Of a stretch of DNA of 64,000 nucleotides, positions 1-7,947 are shown piece after piece. The DNA lies in assembly GCA_025934645.1 (NCBI GenBank), contig JAICWY010000005.1:1-64000 (forward strand), in the 5' to 3' direction. Made by a program: the position numbers and the translations under genes. The first letter of the stretch is position 1, and each line of letters opens with the position of its first letter. The DNA is from Vulcanimicrobiia bacterium. Lineage in GTDB: Bacteria > Vulcanimicrobiota > Vulcanimicrobiia > Vulcanimicrobiales > Vulcanimicrobiaceae. The notes beneath the pieces were generated by a model. The model did no database searches, had not been told where the DNA came from, and was given only the letters and a program-made list of their open reading frames with translations.

Positions 1-77
1 ACGACGACGTTGATCTCGTCGGGCACGTTCTCGCCCAGCGGAAGATGCAGATAATTTTTCGGGGTCGGGATAGGCAT
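1..77 (-). CDS. ppa: Inorganic pyrophosphatase, N-terminal fragment
   Basis: Only the first 25 codons are in the window; the gene continues past the left edge. Read from an ATG at 77-75 on the minus strand, the peptide begins MPIPTPKNYLHLPLGENVP and goes on into DEINVVV, which matches the amino terminus of family I soluble inorganic pyrophosphatases, just before their IEIPKGS segment. The family hydrolyses pyrophosphate to phosphate in the cytosol and drives biosynthetic reactions forward. No catalytic residue lies inside the visible part, so the call rests on N-terminal resemblance alone. No clear ribosome site is visible. Confidence 0.65.
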   Translation of the reverse strand, partial: MPIPTPKNYLHLPLGENVPDEINVV

Positions 78-165
78 AACCGCGCTTATTTGCCCGCGTG
101 GAAGCAGCGCGCCTGCGCACCAAAGTCGCACCAAGAGAGCGCTGCCCGCACAAAAGCAGCTGGAG

Positions 166-477
166 TTAGGTCTTTTTCCGGCGCGACTGCGCGCGTTCGT
201 TTGCGTGTTGCGCTATTGAATCTACGACGTCCGCCGCTTGCCGGATCGCTTCGCCGGCGCGCACCATCGTGTCGGCAACGCCCCGGGCGCGATCGGCGGT
301 TTCATGAACGTTCTTCGCAGCTTTGCGCACGGTGGGCTTTGGGTTCTTGACCGTGCGTTTCACGGACGCCGCGGCGCGCTTTGCCGCTTTCTTCACGCCG
401 CCCGCCGCTTTTTTCGCTTTCGTCGCCGGCGCGCGTTTCGTTGTCTTCTTGCGCGCGGCTGTCTTCTTAGTCGGCAT
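166..477 (-). CDS. Histone H1-like lysine/alanine-rich protein
   Basis: A 103-residue, very basic protein. Residues 1-60 are built of Lys, Ala, Arg, Thr and Pro with AAKK-like repeats resembling eukaryotic histone H1 tails and the bacterial HctA/AlgP type. Residues 60-103 form a probable amphipathic helix (ADRARGVADTMVRAGEAIRQ) and a basic end. It presumably binds DNA or polyanions and may help compact the nucleoid; this is inferred from composition. The ATG follows a good AGGGAGAG site and is divergent from the holin-like gene. A second protein with a basic tail is encoded at 26040. Confidence 0.75.
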   Translation of the reverse strand: MPTKKTAARKKTTKRAPATKAKKAAGGVKKAAKRAAASVKRTVKNPKPTVRKAAKNVHETADRARGVADTMVRAGEAIRQAADVVDSIAQHANERAQSRRKKT

Positions 478-582
478 ATCATCTCTCCCTTATCTGCTTA
501 AAAGTTCCCATTTTTGCAAGGATGCAACCGCGGTGCGCGGATGGGTACGAGGTGGGGACAACGCCCTGGAAGGATGGCAAAT

Positions 583-990
583 ATGGCGGCAAGCGATGAA
601 GAACCCGGATTGGCGGCCGCAGTAAAGCGGCTCTCCGAAGATCTCGGAGTGCTGGTGAAAAGCGAATTGCAACTCGCGCGTGAGGAACTCACGGAAAAGG
701 CGAAGGTTGCCGGCGCCGGTGCCGGGATGCTAAGCGCCTCGGCAATTACGGCCCTGCTGATGCTCGGCTCCCTTACGGCGCTGGCGATTATCGCGATCGC
801 GCTGGCCGTGCCGCTATGGCTTTCGGCGCTCATTGTCACGATTTTCTGGGGCGCGGTTTCGGCAGTGCTGGCGCTCTCCGGAAAGAAGAAGATTCAAGAT
901 GCCGGCCCGCTCGTGCCGGAACGGACAATCGAAAGCGTTAAGGAAGACGTAAACTGGGCTAAAGACGCCGTGAAGTCGGGCCGGAAATAG
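583..990 (+). CDS. Holin-X/DUF1469-like phage-holin-family membrane protein
   Basis: A 135-residue protein with a charged amphipathic N-terminus (VKRLSEDLGVLVKSELQLAR), two adjacent hydrophobic segments near residues 50-105, and a charged C-terminus ending in a KDAVKSGRK-type tail. This is the layout of the actinobacterial Holin-X/YqjE group of small inner-membrane proteins; their function is largely unknown and holin activity is not implied. The start at 583 is chosen because GGAAGG (568-573) lies 9 bases upstream; ATGs at 514 and 574 are less well placed. The next gene begins 16 bases downstream behind a GGGAGA site, so the two are probably co-transcribed. Confidence 0.7.
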   Translation: MAASDEEPGLAAAVKRLSEDLGVLVKSELQLAREELTEKAKVAGAGAGMLSASAITALLMLGSLTALAIIAIALAVPLWLSALIVTIFWGAVSAVLALSGKKKIQDAGPLVPERTIESVKEDVNWAKDAVKSGRK

Positions 991-1006
991 GCCCGGGAGA
1001 AACAGC

Positions 1007-1594
1007 ATGCAAACGCTTTCCTCGGTTCCATGGCAGCACGATTTTGACGCCGCGCTGCAACAGGCGCAGACTGACCGCAAGTTCGTTCTCCTCGATATTT
1101 TCAATCCTGGTTGAGGTGGATGCAAAGCACTGGATACCGTGACGTATCCTGACGACACCGTAGTAAACGCGATTACCAGCTACACCGTTCCGGTACAATT
1201 CGACAACAGCAAGAGCGAGCACAATCAGTTCCTGCAGCGCATCCATCATATCTGGACGCCCGATGTGCGCATTTTGGATCATAACGGCTTCGAGCTTTAC
1301 CGCTGGGACGGCTTCGCTCCGCCGGCGGAGTTTACGGCGCGTCTAGAATGTGGTCTTGCGATGGCGTATTTGCGGAATAAGCGGTTCGACGCAGCCGAAA
1401 AACTCTACGCCGATGTTTTGACGCGCTTCTCTACCACCTACGCCGCGCCCGAAGCGCAATATTACCTTGGCGTAACCCGGTACCGGCGCGATCCGGACAG
1501 CGACGAATTGCTCACGCAATGGGGCGTGCTTGCCTCGCGGTATCCGTCCAGCGAATATCGCATGAAGCAATCGTTCAAGGAACTGCCTAGCTGA
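1007..1594 (+). CDS. Candidate selenoprotein: thioredoxin-like (UxxC) protein with TPR-like C-terminus
   Basis: One open frame runs from ATG 1007 (GGGAGA at 995-1000) to TGA 1592, interrupted only by an in-frame TGA at 1112-1114. Read through, the protein is 195 residues. The N-terminal part has thioredoxin character (FVLLDIFNPG), and the TGA falls exactly at the first position of the redox motif: TGA-Gly-Gly-Cys-Lys, matching Cys-x-x-Cys-Lys of thioredoxins. Beyond it come LDTVTYPDDTVV, typical of thioredoxin-fold proteins, and a C-terminal TPR-like helical segment (FDAAEKLYADVL) near residues 115-190. A hairpin with SECIS geometry follows the TGA. The gene lies between a holin-like gene and a TonB receptor whose start overlaps its stop. 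Alternatives are a nonsense mutation or a sequencing error. The selAB/selC machinery is not in this window. Confidence 0.7.
1115..1149 (+). promoter_or_regulatory. Candidate bacterial SECIS hairpin
   Basis: Directly after the in-frame TGA (1112-1114), GGATAC (1132-1137) and GTATCC (1144-1149) form a perfect 6-bp stem around a CGTGAC loop. The loop starts 24 bases after the TGA and carries G at its second position. Bacterial SECIS elements have an apical loop about 16-37 bases after the UGA with a G in the first two loop positions, where SelB binds. The fit is geometric only. Confidence 0.55.
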
Positions 1595-3528
1595 TCTTCG
1601 CCGTACTCCTTGCAGTGGCGACTCCGTCGCCGTCTCCCAGTCCGACGGCGGTTCCGATCATTTCGGAAGTGCGCGTAGCGACGGGCTCGGCGCAATCGTT
1701 GCACGCGCTGCCGGTACCTGCAACGGTGCTCGATCGCGCGGCAATCGCTTCTTCGAGCGCCACAACGCCGGATGCATTGATGCGCTTATTGCCGGGTTTC
1801 GACCGCGGGCGCAGCAACAGCATGTTTACGAATTACGGCCAGCTGCGCGTCTCATTCGGCGGCGCCGGGAACGATCGCGGGTTGGTGCTCGCAAACGGCA
1901 TACCTGCGCAAGACGGTTTCGGCGGGCAGATCGATTGGACCGCGTATCCTGCGAGCGATTTGCAGCGCGTCGAGCTGCTGCTCGGCGCCGGTTCCGCGCT
2001 GTACGGCGCGGGCGCCGTAGGCGGCGTGCTGGACATTGAAACGTTCGCGCCGCCGCGGCAAGCCGGGGCGATATCGGGAACGCTCGCACTCGCGGCCGGA
2101 AACAACGCGTTCAGCGAACAATCGCTGAACGTTGGCGCCGGCATCACTTCTCAGCTCAGCGCTAGCGTCGCGCTCCACCAACAGCGCATGCAATACGACG
2201 CGCTGCCGCCGGGATATCGAAGCGGCGTCGATCGGATTTCGCAAAGCACCGGCAACATGGGCGCGGTGCGGTTCCGGTATTCGCCGGGCGCGCGCGACGC
2301 AATCGAAGTCGAAGAGCGCGGCGCGTGGGACGATCAATTCCAAGGGCGCCCGAACTACACGTTCGCGCGGCGCCTGCAGCAAACCGGCGCGCGCTTCACG
2401 CACGCATCGCCGGGGGGGTCGCTTCAGGCGACGGTCTACAGCCGAAGCGCCTTCGTCCTAAACGTTGCCGATAGTTATCCGGCTAAACCAGGTGTACTAC
2501 GGTACGTGCAAGATGTCCCCGAAAGTGAGACCGGCGCGTCGCTGCATTGGATCGCCGGAACCGGCACGCGTCAATTCGCGCTGCTCGCCGATGCGCGTCA
2601 CGTCACCGGCGCTACGCTGCAATACGGCGTAAACGGCGCCTCGCAGAGCGCTGCGGCAGGGATGCAAAACGCTACCGGCCTGGGCGCGCAAGAAACGTGG
2701 AACGGCGCGCGATTTGAAGCACTGGCCGGCGCCCGATTCGATACCGTCGGCGCTCATAGCGCAATCTCGCCGCGCCTTGCCTTTCGTTTCGACATCACGC
2801 CGCACATTGCACTGCGTATATCGGGCGGCGGCGCGCTGCGTGCTCCGTATTTGAACGAACTCTTGCGTGGCTTCGCCATCGGTCCGGTGTTGTACGAGCC
2901 GAATCCGTTCCTCGTGCCCGAACGCAGCCGTACGTTTTCGGCCGGTATGGATCTGCTTGCGGCGCGATCGCATCTTTCCTTCGATGCTTTCGATACCGGC
3001 GTCAGCGACGCGATCATGTTCCGGACCATCGATGCTGCGCATCAGATGCGGAGCAACGTCGCTCGTACGCGCACGCAAACCTACCTCATCAGCTACACGT
3101 TAGCGGTCGGTCCGTGCGCGCGCGTCAATGCGTGGTATTCCGCGCAAGATGCGCGGATTGCAGACGGCCCGCCGTCAATCGCGGGGAAACGCTTGCAATA
3201 CGTTCCGCAAAGCGCGGGCGCTCTGGATTACGCGGGCCGGATGGGGGCGATCGGCGCAGGCGTCTCGCTTTCATATCAGGGGCAAACCTACGCCGACGAT
3301 CTGAACGTGCAGCCACTGGGTACGGCGGTTTTGCTCGGTGCCCGATTCCGCGTGCCTACGGGCGGCGGCGCGGCTATCGACGTTCGTGCCGACAATCTCA
3401 CCGGTGCACGCTATCTCTCGAGCATCGACCGCTACGGGCCGCCCGCTCTTCTTGCGGTCAGCGTATCGATGCCGATCGGCCGGGGCGAATCGCAAACGCC
3501 CGCGTGCAGTGGGAACAATGAGTTATGA
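1591..3528 (+). CDS. TonB-dependent receptor
   Basis: An outer-membrane gated-channel protein of about 645 residues. A short hydrophobic export segment (IFAVLLAVA) is followed by a Ser-Pro linker, a plug domain (about 25-140, with LVLANGIPAQDGFGG and LLGAGSALYGAGAVGGVLDI) and a beta-barrel ending in a DVRADNLTGARYLSS-type last strand region. The substrate cannot be told. The start is unusual: GTG 1615 would cut off the signal segment, whereas a CTG at 1591 lies 9 bases after AAGGA (1577-1581) and overlaps the upstream TGA as CTGA. The downstream kinase/phosphodiesterase overlaps its stop as ATGA. The presence of this protein implies an outer membrane. Confidence 0.85.
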   Translation: MIFAVLLAVATPSPSPSPTAVPIISEVRVATGSAQSLHALPVPATVLDRAAIASSSATTPDALMRLLPGFDRGRSNSMFTNYGQLRVSFGGAGNDRGLVLANGIPAQDGFGGQIDWTAYPASDLQRVELLLGAGSALYGAGAVGGVLDIETFAPPRQAGAISGTLALAAGNNAFSEQSLNVGAGITSQLSASVALHQQRMQYDALPPGYRSGVDRISQSTGNMGAVRFRYSPGARDAIEVEERGAWDDQFQGRPNYTFARRLQQTGARFTHASPGGSLQATVYSRSAFVLNVADSYPAKPGVLRYVQDVPESETGASLHWIAGTGTRQFALLADARHVTGATLQYGVNGASQSAAAGMQNATGLGAQETWNGARFEALAGARFDTVGAHSAISPRLAFRFDITPHIALRISGGGALRAPYLNELLRGFAIGPVLYEPNPFLVPERSRTFSAGMDLLAARSHLSFDAFDTGVSDAIMFRTIDAAHQMRSNVARTRTQTYLISYTLAVGPCARVNAWYSAQDARIADGPPSIAGKRLQYVPQSAGALDYAGRMGAIGAGVSLSYQGQTYADDLNVQPLGTAVLLGARFRVPTGGGAAIDVRADNLTGARYLSSIDRYGPPALLAVSVSMPIGRGESQTPACSGNNEL

Positions 3529-5981
3529 AAAGCCGGTCGCCCGAACCGGCCGGCAGCCTTGACGGCTACGCAAAGCTGCTGGTGGAAACCGCGGCAGACG
3601 CCATCATCGGCGCCGATGCCCGTGGGCGCGTGGTGCTGTGGAATGAAGCCGCCGCGGCGCTCTTCGGTTTTAGCGCCGCCGAGATGCTGGGTGAACCCGT
3701 TGTCCGTCTCATGCCGGATCGGTTCGTAGGCGATTATGAAAAAGGCTTTGCCGCCGCAATCATGGGCGGCAAACCGCAAGTCTCATATTTGACGCTGCGC
3801 GGACGCGATGCCGGCGGACGTGAATTCCCCCTTGAAGTCGCCGTATCGCTCTCCGGCCGCGGTGACGACGCTATGGCTTTCGGCATCGTGCGGCGAGTGG
3901 GCGAGCGTTTTCAAAAACTCGCGCGTCTGCAGGACAGCGAACGGAGGTTGCGCGAGGCCGAGCATCTCGCCAGTTTCGGCAGCTTCGAATGGGACGTGCG
4001 AAGCAATTCCATTACGTGGAGCGAGGAGCTTTCACGAATTTTCGGTTTGGAACCCACCGGCAAACCGCAGTCTTTCGAGGCGTTCATCGAGCGCGTGCAT
4101 CCCGGCGATCGCCAGAAGTTGCAAGATCGCGTGCAGCGCGCAATGACAACCGGCGAAGGCTGGAGCATTGACGAGCGCATCATACGCGCCGATACCGGGG
4201 AAGAACGCACGCTGGTTTCGACCGGGAAAGCGTTCCTCGATGGCCGCGGCAGCGCCGTGCGGCTCTATGGCACGTGTCACGACGTCACCGAGCAGCGCCG
4301 CGCGGAGCGGGAGCTGGCGGAAAGCGAAGCGCGCTTCCGGCACGGGTTCGACGATGCGCCGATCGGCATGGCGCTGTTCGACTTGAATGCAGGCGATGCG
4401 GCGATAGCGCGGACGAACAAAGCGCTCAGCGACTTGCTCGGCTACACGGAAACGCAGCTCAACGCAATGCGGCTCTCGGAGATTGTTGCAGTCGAGGATT
4501 GGCCGTTACTTCAGGCGACGCTGGAACGCGTGCTCGACGACGCCTCGGCACCGGAGCAACTGGAAGTGCGGCTGCGGGCGGCGGACGGAGGCCGGCCGAT
4601 CGTTATCGCGGCGGCTTCACGCATCCGCGTTCCCGGCAGTCCGCAGTCGATGATCCTCCACCTCAAAGACGTTACCAAACGTAAGGTGGCGGAAAACGAG
4701 TTGCGCCACCGCGCGCTGCACGATTCGTTAACCGGTCTGCCGAACCGCGATCTGTTGCTCGATCGTTTGGCCGGTGCGCTCGCTCGCGCCGGACGCGCCG
4801 AGGCTTCAGTCGCCGTGCTGTTCCTCGATCTCGACAACTTTAAATTAATCAACGACACCATCGGCCACGCTGCCGGTGACGATATGCTTCGTACGATGGC
4901 TTCGAGGCTGGCGGCGGCGGGCCGCGGCGGCGATACGGCAGCGCGCGTGGGCGGCGACGAATTCGTTATGGTGTGCGAGAACGTCATGCACGAAGAAGAG
5001 GTATACTCGCTGGCGCAACGCGTATCCGACGCGCTATCCGCACCGATAGCGCTCGACGATAGCGATTTTATCGCGACGGTCAGCATCGGCATAGCCGTCG
5101 GACGCGAGAGCACGCATGCTCCCGAGCAGCTGTTGCGCGACGCCGATCTCGCCATGTACCGCGCGAAACAGCACGGGAAGAACACGATCGAAGTGTTCGA
5201 TGAAGCGCTGCGGCTGCATGCACTGGAACGCGTGGAGATCGAGCGTCAGTTGCGCGCCGGATTGCAACAAAAGCAAATCGTCGCCCACTATCAAGCGATC
5301 CGCTCGCTGGAAACCGGCAAAATTCAGGGTTTCGAGGCGCTGGCCCGCTGGTACCATCCGGAACGCGGCTTACTGCTTCCCAAAGATTTTTTATCCGTGG
5401 CCGAAGACGCGCATCTCATCGCCTCGCTCGGGAAAATTATGCTTTATACGGCGTGCGAGCAATTGCGCGAGTGGCGCAAGCGGATTGCGGGGCTGACGAT
5501 GGCCGTCAACGTGTCGTTTCGCCAGCTCGACGGCAACTTTGCCGCCATGCTTGAAGAGTGTCTCAAAGCACATGAGATTCCGGCAAGCGCGCTGCACGTG
5601 GAAGTCACCGAATCCGTGCTGCTGGATATCAGCAAGTCCGCGGGCGCCGATCTGCATGCGATGGCCGAACTCGGCGTGCGGCTCGGACTCGACGACTTCG
5701 GCACCGGATACTCATCACTGCTCTACCTCAAACGCTTTCCGGTCGGCTTTTTGAAGATCGACCGGTCCTTCGTCGACGGCCTGCCGCACGATCCGGAAGA
5801 CACGGCCATCGTCGAAGCAATCGTACGTTTGGGGCAAAGCTTGGGTTTGGCGACAATCGCCGAGGGTGTCGAGACGGCAGAGCAACTGGCCGCGCTCAAA
5901 GCGCTTCGCTGCACGGCGGCGCAGGGCTATTACATCGCCGCGCCCTTGCCGCCGGAGGCTTGCCCCGTCCCCACGCCATAA
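3525..5981 (+). CDS. PAS-PAS-PAS-GGDEF-EAL cyclic-di-GMP protein
   Basis: An 818-residue soluble protein without membrane segments. Three PAS-type sensor domains (about 10-120, 135-255, 265-385) precede a GGDEF domain with an intact RVGGDEF motif near residue 477 and an EAL domain from about 570 with FEAL near 603, LDDFGTGYSS, LKIDRSF and IAEGVET. All residues needed for diguanylate cyclase and phosphodiesterase chemistry appear present, so it could make or degrade c-di-GMP; which activity dominates is not visible. It starts within the stop of the TonB receptor gene (ATGA), so the two are translationally coupled. Flagellar genes and a PilZ protein in the window are plausible targets of the signal. 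Confidence 0.93.
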   Translation: MKSRSPEPAGSLDGYAKLLVETAADAIIGADARGRVVLWNEAAAALFGFSAAEMLGEPVVRLMPDRFVGDYEKGFAAAIMGGKPQVSYLTLRGRDAGGREFPLEVAVSLSGRGDDAMAFGIVRRVGERFQKLARLQDSERRLREAEHLASFGSFEWDVRSNSITWSEELSRIFGLEPTGKPQSFEAFIERVHPGDRQKLQDRVQRAMTTGEGWSIDERIIRADTGEERTLVSTGKAFLDGRGSAVRLYGTCHDVTEQRRAERELAESEARFRHGFDDAPIGMALFDLNAGDAAIARTNKALSDLLGYTETQLNAMRLSEIVAVEDWPLLQATLERVLDDASAPEQLEVRLRAADGGRPIVIAAASRIRVPGSPQSMILHLKDVTKRKVAENELRHRALHDSLTGLPNRDLLLDRLAGALARAGRAEASVAVLFLDLDNFKLINDTIGHAAGDDMLRTMASRLAAAGRGGDTAARVGGDEFVMVCENVMHEEEVYSLAQRVSDALSAPIALDDSDFIATVSIGIAVGRESTHAPEQLLRDADLAMYRAKQHGKNTIEVFDEALRLHALERVEIERQLRAGLQQKQIVAHYQAIRSLETGKIQGFEALARWYHPERGLLLPKDFLSVAEDAHLIASLGKIMLYTACEQLREWRKRIAGLTMAVNVSFRQLDGNFAAMLEECLKAHEIPASALHVEVTESVLLDISKSAGADLHAMAELGVRLGLDDFGTGYSSLLYLKRFPVGFLKIDRSFVDGLPHDPEDTAIVEAIVRLGQSLGLATIAEGVETAEQLAALKALRCTAAQGYYIAAPLPPEACPVPTP

Positions 5982-5990
5982 TCTAGCCGT

Positions 5991-6935
5991 ATGGCGGTGA
6001 GAGGCAAGCAGCAAAGAGGCTTATCGGGCAACGCGCGGCTCGGGTTAATCGCGCTTTTTATCATTCTCTTTGCGGCTGCGGCAATGTACTTATTCTCGAA
6101 TTTCGGCAGCGGCCGCGGAACGTATCGTACCGGCGTGCATTTTGCCTCGGCGGCGGGTTTGCCGGCGGGCGCGCGAGTGTTCATGAACGGCGTGGCCATC
6201 GGCACCGTGAGCGCGGTGAAAATTCTGCCGGATGCCACCGTCGAAGTCGTGCTCGCTATCCGCAACGATATCAGTATCCCGGCAGACTCGCTCATCTCCG
6301 TTCGTCCGACGTTCACCAGTTCGCCGGATGTCGTAATCTCGGCCGGTACGCGCACGGCCGGCATGCTGCCGCGCCATATCGTCGCTATCGCCGATCAACC
6401 TGTCGGGCATCAGCCGCTCGACATTCAAGCGTTGATGGTGCAAGCGCAAGCCGTAGGTGGGCGCGGGCAAGCCGCGCTCGCATTGGCGCAAAAGCGCGTG
6501 CCCGCGATCTTTCACTATGCGACGCACACCCGCGACACTTTGGGCAACCTCGCCGCTTCACTACATGGCGGTTTGACGCCGACGATGGCGGTGATGCAGT
6601 CCACGATCGTCCGCGCGCGCGTGCAGCTCGACAGTGCGCAAGCGGCGCTTCGCGAACACGACTCCAGGAAACTCGCCGTCATGGCTTCGCAGTTCTCGCA
6701 AACGTCGGCTGCGCTCGATGCGACCATGCGCGATGCGCACGCCGATGTTTCCGACGCGCGCGAACGGGCGAACGTACGCGCTTCCATGCAAAACGTGCGG
6801 ACAGCAATGCAGAATCTTTCCGCCGCGTCGCACAGCCTCCAAAATACGGCCTCGGATCCGCTAACGCGGTCCCAGCTGCGCGACGCCGGCCTGCATCTGC
6901 GATCCGCTATTCAAAAAGCGAAGAGTCTGCTTTAG
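5991..6935 (+). CDS. MCE/MlaD family protein
   Basis: A 314-residue protein with one N-terminal membrane anchor (about 18-38), a single MCE domain (about 44-120, with AGLPAGARVFMNGVAIGTV) and a long helical C-terminal part (about 150-314). MlaD-type proteins form hexameric rings or tubes bound to an ABC permease and carry lipids between the inner and outer membranes. No MlaE/MlaF permease or ATPase partner lies beside it here, so it is an orphan in this window. Only 9 bases separate it from the upstream c-di-GMP gene. The family is typical of diderms and mycolata. Confidence 0.85.
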   Translation: MAVRGKQQRGLSGNARLGLIALFIILFAAAAMYLFSNFGSGRGTYRTGVHFASAAGLPAGARVFMNGVAIGTVSAVKILPDATVEVVLAIRNDISIPADSLISVRPTFTSSPDVVISAGTRTAGMLPRHIVAIADQPVGHQPLDIQALMVQAQAVGGRGQAALALAQKRVPAIFHYATHTRDTLGNLAASLHGGLTPTMAVMQSTIVRARVQLDSAQAALREHDSRKLAVMASQFSQTSAALDATMRDAHADVSDARERANVRASMQNVRTAMQNLSAASHSLQNTASDPLTRSQLRDAGLHLRSAIQKAKSLL

Positions 6936-6938
6936 ACT

Positions 6939-7886
6939 CTAGGGAATCAGCAGCACTTTTCCCGTCGCGGCGCGGCTTTCGATAAACGCATGAGCCTTGG
7001 CGCCATCTGCCAGCGAGAATCGAGCCGCCACCGGTACTTTCAATTCTCCGCAGCGCACCAAACCGAATAATTCATTCGCACGCGCCAGCCGTTCTGCATG
7101 AGAATTCAGCACGTTCCATAGATCGCCGCCCGTTATAGTTTTGGACCCGTCCATCAACACTCGCGGGTCGATGGCCGGCGGATCGCCGCCCGCCATGCCG
7201 TAAAACACGACCGTTCCACCGGTTTTAACCGAGGCCAAAGAATCGTTCAACGTAACGCCGACTGCATCGTACACGACGTCGGCGCCGCTTGCGCTTTGAG
7301 GCCAGTCGTCATACGTGTAACTCCGGTCGGCGCCATAGGATCGCGCCACCGCGCACTTCTCCGGCGTCGATGCGAACGCGATGACGGTCGCGCCGGCAGC
7401 TTTCAAGAGTTGCACCAAAAGTAACCCGACGCCGCCGGCCGCCGAGTGCACCACCGCCACGCTTCCCGGTCCGGCGCGATAGCTGTCGCGCGCGAGATAT
7501 TGGGCAGTCAAACCTTGTAGCAGGAGCGCGGCGGCCGTTTCATCGCTGATATCATCCGGCAACGGGATCAGCTTCTCGTATGGAACGCACACCAGCTCGG
7601 CATTCGCGTGCGGGCTGTCCGCGAAACCTGCTCGTTGCCCCGCCGAAAGCCAGGGCGGCGCATCGGCGCCGGCGTCCGTTACAACGCCTGCCGCCTCGTA
7701 TCCCAGAATGTACGGCGGGCTGCCGGCTAAATGATAATTGCCCCGGCGCCGGTAGATGTCCGCAAAGTTCAAACCGATTGCGCGGGTTTGAACGATTGCC
7801 GATCCTGCCGTCCGTTCCGGCGCGGGCAGCGCACCGTACCGCAAAACGTCCGGACTGCCGAACTCGGTAAAATAGAGCGCGTTCAC
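6939..7886 (-). CDS. Quinone oxidoreductase-like MDR family NADPH dehydrogenase
   Basis: A zinc-independent medium-chain dehydrogenase/reductase of about 315 residues. It has the N-terminal GroES-like part (GLNFADIYRRRGNYHL, VGYEAAG-like ILGYEAAGVV) and a Rossmann NADPH site (HSAAGGVGLLLVQLLKAAGA) followed by YTYDDWPQ and the KTGGTVVFYGMAGG strand. The family reduces quinones or enones with NADPH. The start GTG at 7886 is preferred because VNALYFTEFGSPDVL is the usual family N-terminus; an ATG at 7949 would add 21 atypical residues and overlap the divergent EAL gene's start. No strong ribosome site supports either choice. Confidence 0.85.
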   Translation of the reverse strand: MNALYFTEFGSPDVLRYGALPAPERTAGSAIVQTRAIGLNFADIYRRRGNYHLAGSPPYILGYEAAGVVTDAGADAPPWLSAGQRAGFADSPHANAELVCVPYEKLIPLPDDISDETAAALLLQGLTAQYLARDSYRAGPGSVAVVHSAAGGVGLLLVQLLKAAGATVIAFASTPEKCAVARSYGADRSYTYDDWPQSASGADVVYDAVGVTLNDSLASVKTGGTVVFYGMAGGDPPAIDPRVLMDGSKTITGGDLWNVLNSHAERLARANELFGLVRCGELKVPVAARFSLADGAKAHAFIESRAATGKVLLIP

Positions 7887-7947
7887 GCGTCGGCCGTCAC
7901 TCGAAGGCGCCGCCGCCAGGCCCCGTTCGTCTAAAATATTCGAATGC

